10,202 nt of DNA from JBGPOS01 sp041488155 (lineage in GTDB: Bacteria; Chloroflexota; Dehalococcoidia; Tepidiformales; Tepidiformaceae): positions 1-10,202 of the forward strand of contig JBGPOS010000092.1 in NCBI GenBank assembly GCA_041488155.1, written 5' to 3'. Every line of letters begins with the position of its first letter. Position 1 is the first letter of the stretch. The notes below the pieces were generated by a model, which was not told the DNA's origin, searched no databases, and was given only the letters and a program-made list of their open reading frames with translations. Of this stretch, positions 7,229-10,202 are shown piece after piece. Both the position numbers and the translations under genes were made by a program.

Positions 7229-7232
7229 GTGA
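7131..7232 (+). pseudogene. Possible C-terminal remnant of an unknown gene
   Basis: The last 33 codons before the TGA at 7230-7232 read TAFAEWGFEVALPEPRQEEV and continue as an acidic, alanine-rich tail. The codons have G or C in most third positions and the residue mix is protein-like. Upstream in the same frame (6900-7130) the sequence becomes arginine/serine-rich and shadow-like. The stop overlaps the GTG at 7229 as GTGA, the arrangement seen in coupled operon genes. It may be the tail of a gene whose front was lost, or chance. No family was recognised. Confidence 0.25.
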
Positions 7233-7624
7233 CCGTTGACTATCCCGCAACAGTGATGGGTCTGGGCAATCCGCCCTGGGCGACGCGCATCGCCTTCTTC
7301 GCGGGCGTGGACGATGGGAATATTATCTGGGAAGTGAATCCCTTAGCTATGCTGAAACACGCGAGCGCCTTCGTTCCCATCATGATGTCCCTCGGTGCCC
7401 TCGCGACCGTGTTGATTTACCTCGCTTTGCACGGTCCGGCGCCCCAGGCAGATGAGGGCGCAGCTGCCCACATCTGGCAGCTGCTCATGGCTGCGCAGAT
7501 GCCTATTGTCTTCTTCTTCGCAATCAGGTGGTTGCCGTCGTCACCAAGATACGCACTGGTCTTAGCCCTGCAGGGCGGCACTGCAATAGCGGCGGTGGCA
7601 CCCGTTTTCGTGCTCCAGTGGTAG
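7229..7624 (+). CDS. Small membrane protein, three predicted transmembrane helices
   Basis: A 131-residue protein of unknown family. The first 45 residues are mixed (YPATVMGLGNPPWATRIAFF), followed by hydrophobic stretches at about 46-69 (SAFVPIMMSLGALATVLIYL), 82-102 (IWQLLMAAQMPIVFFFAIRWL) and 107-129, which predict an integral membrane protein. The GTG at 7229 is chosen because AGAGG lies 10 bases upstream and the codon overlaps the preceding TGA as GTGA. ATG at 7256 is an alternative without a ribosome site. The frame stays open back to 7004, but that part is composition-driven and not helical or conserved-looking. The hydrophobic pattern in one frame and the absence of good competing frames support a real gene. 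No function is proposed. Confidence 0.55.
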   Translation: MTVDYPATVMGLGNPPWATRIAFFAGVDDGNIIWEVNPLAMLKHASAFVPIMMSLGALATVLIYLALHGPAPQADEGAAAHIWQLLMAAQMPIVFFFAIRWLPSSPRYALVLALQGGTAIAAVAPVFVLQW

Positions 7625-7762
7625 CGGTAATCGAGGCCAGGAGTTGTCTGGGCGGGCGACAGCAAACGAGGCCCGCGTGTAGCGCGCCACAACATACGCA
7701 CGCGACTACATCGGTGCACTCGACGCCGACCTGGGGTGGTCGGCTTAACGGAAGGAGACGTC

Positions 7763-8317
7763 GTGGCTCCGTCGTGCGAGGTGCTGAGGCTCGGCATGGA
7801 CGACGTCGGCCTGATCGCCGGGATTGATCGGTCGGAGCACGTCGATGTCGAATACGCCGTCGTCGACGGTCGGCTGATCGAGCGGCCAGTGTCGATGGCC
7901 GACATTCCGCCGTGGGACCCGGTGGGTGTGGGTCCGTACAGCGTGGCTGCGAAGGTTGCCTTCTGTGCGCCGCTCGTCGCGGGCGGCGCGGCGCTGTTTG
8001 GCGCCTTCGAACGCGACCGCCTGCTCGGCCTGGCCGTCGTCGACTGCTCGTTTGAGCCGGGACTCGCGCGGCTGGCGTTTCTCCACGTGAGTCGACCGGA
8101 TCGGCGTCACGGCGCCGCGTCGGCACTGTGGGCCGCCGCCGTCCAGGAAGCGGCTGACGCCGACGCCGACGCCGAGTCGATGTACGTCTCGGCGACGCCG
8201 ACCGGATCAGCAGTCGGCTTCTACCTGAGTCGTGGTTGCAGGCTGGCGGACCCGGTGCACCCGGCGCTCTACGCCACGGAGCCGGACGACATCCACCTGG
8301 TCTGTTCGCTCATTTGA
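7763..8317 (+). CDS. GNAT family N-acetyltransferase
   Basis: A 184-residue single-domain GNAT of normal length. It starts with CEVLRLGMDDVGLIAGIDRSEH, the beta1-alpha1 unit. It continues with ALFGAFERDRLLGLAVVDC (77-95), the beta2-beta4 hairpin, and LAFLHVSRPDRRHGAASALW (104-123). In that last segment R114-R-H-G-A-A119 is the acetyl-CoA pyrophosphate loop. YVSATPTGSAVGFYLSRGCRLAD (141-163) is the motif-B region common in aminoglycoside- and small-amine-type GNATs. The GTG at 7763 is clear: AAGGAG ends five bases before it. A short Ala-Asp repeat (131-137) comes from a GACGCC triplet run at about 8156-8173. The gene converges with the nucleotidyltransferase gene to its right. The acceptor substrate is unknown. 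Confidence 0.85.
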   Translation: MAPSCEVLRLGMDDVGLIAGIDRSEHVDVEYAVVDGRLIERPVSMADIPPWDPVGVGPYSVAAKVAFCAPLVAGGAALFGAFERDRLLGLAVVDCSFEPGLARLAFLHVSRPDRRHGAASALWAAAVQEAADADADAESMYVSATPTGSAVGFYLSRGCRLADPVHPALYATEPDDIHLVCSLI

Positions 8318-8328
8318 CGCCGAAGAGG

Positions 8329-8357
8329 GAGGAGCTACCGCTGCGGAGCTTAACCTC
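8329..8357. terminator. Weak bulged hairpin between convergent genes
   Basis: GAGG-AGCT-(A)-CCG, loop CTG, CGG-AGCT-(TAA)-CCTC can fold into an imperfect stem 12 bases after the GNAT stop and 51 bases from the stop of the opposing gene. The position fits a shared terminator for convergent genes, but there is no T-run and the stem has bulges. Confidence 0.25.
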
Positions 8358-8407
8358 ACCCGTAGAAGTCTCGTTTGAGGACCGACGGCACCCACAACAG
8401 TGGAGGC

Positions 8408-9343
8408 TCACGCACGTCCAGCTGCCGACCCCATCCAGTCGAGGGCGAACCGCACGAACGCCAGAGTCTCAGCGACGGCTGAGTCGGATGGGTGCATAGC
8501 CGCGTGGACACCTGGTGCGCCCCGTCCGCGGGGATATTCGGAGCGCTGCCGCCATGCGTCCTCAATGAGTGGCGCCCAGCGCGGTCCGAGTTCGACTAAC
8601 GCCCAGCGCAGGGCCTCCGGCTTGGAGGGGATGCGCCCGGTGACGAGCGACTGCAACACTCGGCAGTAGAAGAGCACGGTGAAACCCTGCAGATGGAGCG
8701 CTTCGAGGATCGTTTCACCGCTGAGCAGCGTGTTCGCGAACGAAGCCGCTGCCTGCCGCACTTCGGCCGCCAGCGCCCCGGGTTCTACCGGGTCAATCAC
8801 CTCCGCAGCCGGAGGCCCATAGAGTGCGACGCCATGTTCGCGCAGCACCCAGCGCGCCACGTTCGTGTTGTCATGCTCCGAGCGCACGAGTATTCGGCTG
8901 CCGTTATTGAGGTACAGGAACGGATACCTCCGCGCCTGACCGCCTGCGACCCCCGGGTCGCGCCATCCATCCGGCCGGGCGAACCGAGCCGAGTCCTCCG
9001 CGCCGGGGGGCCGCCGGATCAGGGCACGCGGCGCGTACGAACCCTCGAGGTGCTGCGCCCAGGTTTCCGGGCGGTCGTGGAGCCGGCCGTGCATCGCGTT
9101 CAACGCCGTCTCGCCTGCCGCATCAACGTCGTTGTGCGTCACGGCGATGAAGTCAACGTCGCTGTAGGTGTCGCCAGCACCTTGCGCGAACGAACCCTGG
9201 AGGTACAAGGCGGCGAGATTCTCGCCCAAGACCGAGAGGAGGCTGTCCCTGAGCGCGAGGAGCACGGGCTGCAGGTCACTGAACGGGATCCTTGCCAGGC
9301 GCACGTCTTCGGCGGTCGCTCCCGCGTCATCCGTCGATGGCAT
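8408..9343 (-). CDS. Aminoglycoside adenylyltransferase-like nucleotidyltransferase (DUF4111)
   Basis: A 311-residue cytoplasmic protein. LAALYLQGSFAQGAGDTYSD continuing to VDF carries the nucleotidyltransferase signature G50-S51 with D62-x-D64 as metal ligands. The C-terminal half matches the helical DUF4111 domain of ANT(3'')-type enzymes: NTNVARWVLREHGVALYGPP, FTVLFYCRVLQSLVTGRIPS, KPEALRWALVELGPRW. Relatives such as AadA transfer AMP to streptomycin or spectinomycin, but many environmental members have no proven drug substrate and this one is distant enough that resistance should not be assumed. The ATG at 9343 is chosen because GGAG lies 8 bases upstream; an in-frame start at 9523 adds 60 residues without family character. 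It is a single gene, convergent with the GNAT. No mobile cassette features such as attC were seen next to it. Confidence 0.82.
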   Translation of the reverse strand: MPSTDDAGATAEDVRLARIPFSDLQPVLLALRDSLLSVLGENLAALYLQGSFAQGAGDTYSDVDFIAVTHNDVDAAGETALNAMHGRLHDRPETWAQHLEGSYAPRALIRRPPGAEDSARFARPDGWRDPGVAGGQARRYPFLYLNNGSRILVRSEHDNTNVARWVLREHGVALYGPPAAEVIDPVEPGALAAEVRQAAASFANTLLSGETILEALHLQGFTVLFYCRVLQSLVTGRIPSKPEALRWALVELGPRWAPLIEDAWRQRSEYPRGRGAPGVHAAMHPSDSAVAETLAFVRFALDWMGSAAGRA

Positions 9344-9696
9344 CTCAGCCGCTCCGATTAAGGGCTCTCGCCCATTATCAACGGAGGAGGTCGCGAGGCA
9401 AATTCCTACGTTTTCCCCGAGGGGGCTTCGGTCTGGGGCACCCAGGTCAAACGGGTAAGGTGGATGTTGCGTCCCACCGGCCCGGCCGTTGGAGTCGTGG
9501 AGATGGTCCATTGGGTCCGCCAAACGACCGAAGGACTCAACAGCCCGTGGTCGCCCACAGCGAACGAATCAGAGTCCGGGAAGCCAGCGAGACCAACGAC
9601 TCAGAGCCAAGAGCAGAGCAGGCCTGTGGCCAGGAACCAGGCTCGCGGTTGGCTGTCAACCGAGACTCTAGCCGTTATGGCGAGTGTTGAACTGAA
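9344..9696. other. 353-base spacer without a recognisable gene
   Basis: This lies between the start of the nucleotidyltransferase gene and the tRNA fragment, and should contain that gene's promoter. Apart from the GGAG ribosome site just right of 9343, I saw no clear -35/-10 pair. Open frames crossing it are low-complexity (Ser, Gln, Arg, Pro). The plus-strand one continues through the tRNA as RAGIRTPTIGSKG, the well-known spurious translation of a reversed tRNA. Confidence 0.45.
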
Positions 9697-9750
9697 TGGC
9701 TGCCGAGCAGGGATTCGAACCCCGACTATAGGCTCCAAAGGCCAATGTCC
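9697..9750 (-). tRNA. tRNA-Gln(UUG), 3' portion only; 5' half not recognisable
   Basis: Read on the minus strand towards 9697 are GGAC (D-stem 3' side, 9750-9747), A26, an anticodon arm with loop CTTTGGA (9740-9734) and anticodon TTG at 9738-9736, variable TAGT, a perfect T-stem and loop (CGGGG TTCGAAT CCCTG), the acceptor strand CTCGGCA, discriminator G, and encoded CCA (9699-9697). A72, G73 and the loop CTTTGGA are glutamine-tRNA traits. Upstream of 9750 there is no D-stem partner GTCC at the right distance and no 5' acceptor strand TGCCGAG, and the anticodon stem has a T-T mismatch. So the gene looks truncated at about position 22. An alternative fold without a D-arm uses TGCCGGA (9754-9748) as 5' acceptor strand, pairing 6 of 7 positions counting one G-U. 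Truncation, as in an integration-site copy, seems more likely. Confidence 0.7.
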
Positions 9751-9811
9751 GGCAAAAGCTCCCAAACTTGCCTGCGCGAATCTGCCAGGCAACCCTTGTC
9801 AGGTAGACAAG
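9751..9811. repeat. Nested inverted repeats beside the tRNA fragment
   Basis: GGCAA (9751-9755) pairs with TTGCC (9768-9772). TTGCCTG (9768-9774) pairs perfectly with CAGGCAA (9786-9792) across 11 bases. CTTGTC (9795-9800) pairs perfectly with GACAAG (9806-9811) across AGGTA. The middle arm is shared by two alternative hairpins. The array begins at the base where tRNA similarity ends. It could be recombinase or regulator binding sites; no protein gene encoding such a factor is in view. Confidence 0.5.
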
Positions 9812-9884
9812 ATGTGCAGTCCTTGAACCGCACCTCCGAGGGAAGTACATAAGACTGTACCAGACGCGTTGACAACTGGGCAGA

Positions 9885-9909
9885 GAGGAATAGTCAAGAC
9901 CTGTGGATC
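9885..9909. repeat. Putative terminal inverted repeat of the IS256-type element
   Basis: GAG, then TAGTCAAG and TGTGGATC in sequence, resemble the outer end of IS256-group elements of GC-rich bacteria, which I recall as GAG...TTGTCAAG...TGTGGATC. It lies immediately downstream of the transposase stop, where the terminal repeat belongs. The exact outer boundary is approximate. Confidence 0.5.
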
Positions 9910-9915
9910 GGCGTG

Positions 9916-10202
9916 TCACGCGCCTTGCTGATCACCACCCTCTGATTCGTCGGGTCGTTCGCTGAGCTTGCCGTTCTTGAATACCGCGCCAGCACGGACC
10001 AGCGCGACGAGGTGGGGTGCGTTGACGGCCCGCCACCGGGTCTGTGCTGATTCGATGAGCTTGAACGCCATCGCCAGCACCGGCGGCGCGGGAGCCGGGC
10101 CCTTGGTGACTCGTTGGCGAAGCCTGAGCTGGCGAGGAAGTTCCACGACAACGCCGTGAGGTCCCTCCCGGAGGAGCGCGCGGCCGAGATCGCGGCCCGA
10201 AC
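9916..10202 (-). pseudogene. IS256 (mutator-type) transposase C-terminal part, frameshifted
   Basis: The last 65 codons before the TGA at 9918-9916 read LAMAFKLIESAQTRWRAVN, APHLVALVRAGAVFKNGKL, which is the conserved tail of IS256-family DDE transposases (G-SR-AGLAMA-KL...WR..N...L..LVRAG..F..G). Three breaks are visible. Between about 10097 and 10078 the frame reads APAPPV, but shifting one base gives SRAAG, the expected residues, implying one lost and one gained base that compensate. Near 10146-10152 the frame changes again: upstream, AAISAARSSGRDLTAL is open to the window edge, while downstream VVELPRQLRLRQRVTKG continues in another frame. The transposase is therefore probably inactive unless these are assembly errors. 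The 5' part lies outside the window. The catalytic Asp/Glu residues are not in view. Confidence 0.7.

Larger units (their letters stand above)
9885..10202 (-). mobile_element. Right end of an IS256-family insertion sequence (continues outside window)
   Basis: This comprises the decayed transposase C-terminus and, 6 bases beyond its stop, a terminal repeat-like segment. The other end lies beyond 10202, so target duplication and full inverted repeats cannot be tested here. Confidence 0.6.

Noticed and set aside
8156..8173. GACGCC triplet repeat
   Set aside because: It is a short in-frame Ala-Asp run inside the GNAT gene, too small to be a meaningful tandem repeat.
9697..9811. tmRNA (ssrA) 3' end
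   Set aside because: The acceptor ends in GGCAGCCA with G73 and a tRNA-Gln anticodon arm. tmRNA requires an alanine-type acceptor with the G-U pair and ACCA.
9464..9826. 120-residue plus-strand open frame containing RAGIRTPTIGSKG
   Set aside because: This peptide is the familiar artefact of translating a tRNA gene in reverse. The frame crosses the tRNA fragment and the repeats and has no ribosome site.
9869..9874. TTGACA as a -35 box
   Set aside because: No -10-like hexamer lies 16-18 bases downstream, and the following sequence is the IS end.

Overview
The window is GC-rich chromosomal DNA that uses ATG, GTG and TTG starts with GGAGG-type ribosome sites. It carries two GNAT acetyltransferases, a tandem pair of family III CoA-transferases, a YcaQ/AlkX-type protein, a secreted hydrolase-like protein and an IS256-type transposase remnant. 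The mix and the tRNA-Gln anticodon-loop style suggest an uncultivated Chloroflexota or Actinomycetota bacterium, but no marker gene settles this. No phage, CRISPR, toxin-antitoxin or defence operon is visible.

Layout. 1-1068 (-): a two-domain GNAT protein running off the left edge, preceded by a -10 box so close that the mRNA may be leaderless. 1069-1493: non-coding apart from a plus-strand scrap (1212-1337) resembling the N-terminus of DUF4037 nucleotidyltransferase-like proteins. 1494-3955 (-): two translationally coupled CaiB/BaiF CoA-transferases. The upstream one keeps the catalytic Asp and the downstream one has Ser there, so they probably form one heteromeric enzyme. 3956-4383: a divergent spacer with a perfect hairpin. 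4384-5646 (+): a YcaQ/AlkX-family DNA crosslink glycosylase. 5796-6863 (+): a secreted member of a zinc-protease-like family whose HExxH-type metal site has been replaced. 6864-7228: mostly decayed sequence with a hairpin and a short coding-like tail. 7229-7624 (+): a small membrane protein. 7763-8317 (+): a single-domain GNAT. It converges on 8408-9343 (-), an aminoglycoside-nucleotidyltransferase-like (DUF4111) protein.

The right end is a recombination scar. A 3' portion of a tRNA-Gln(UUG) gene (9697-9750) abuts nested inverted repeats (9751-9811). These are followed by the end of an IS256-family element (from about 9885) whose transposase has several frameshifts and runs off the window.

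Apart from the CoA-transferase pair, the genes look like independent single-gene units rather than one pathway. The observations most worth checking are the metal-site-less secreted protein, the one-active/one-inactive CoA-transferase pair, and the truncated tRNA next to the inverted repeats and the IS remnant.
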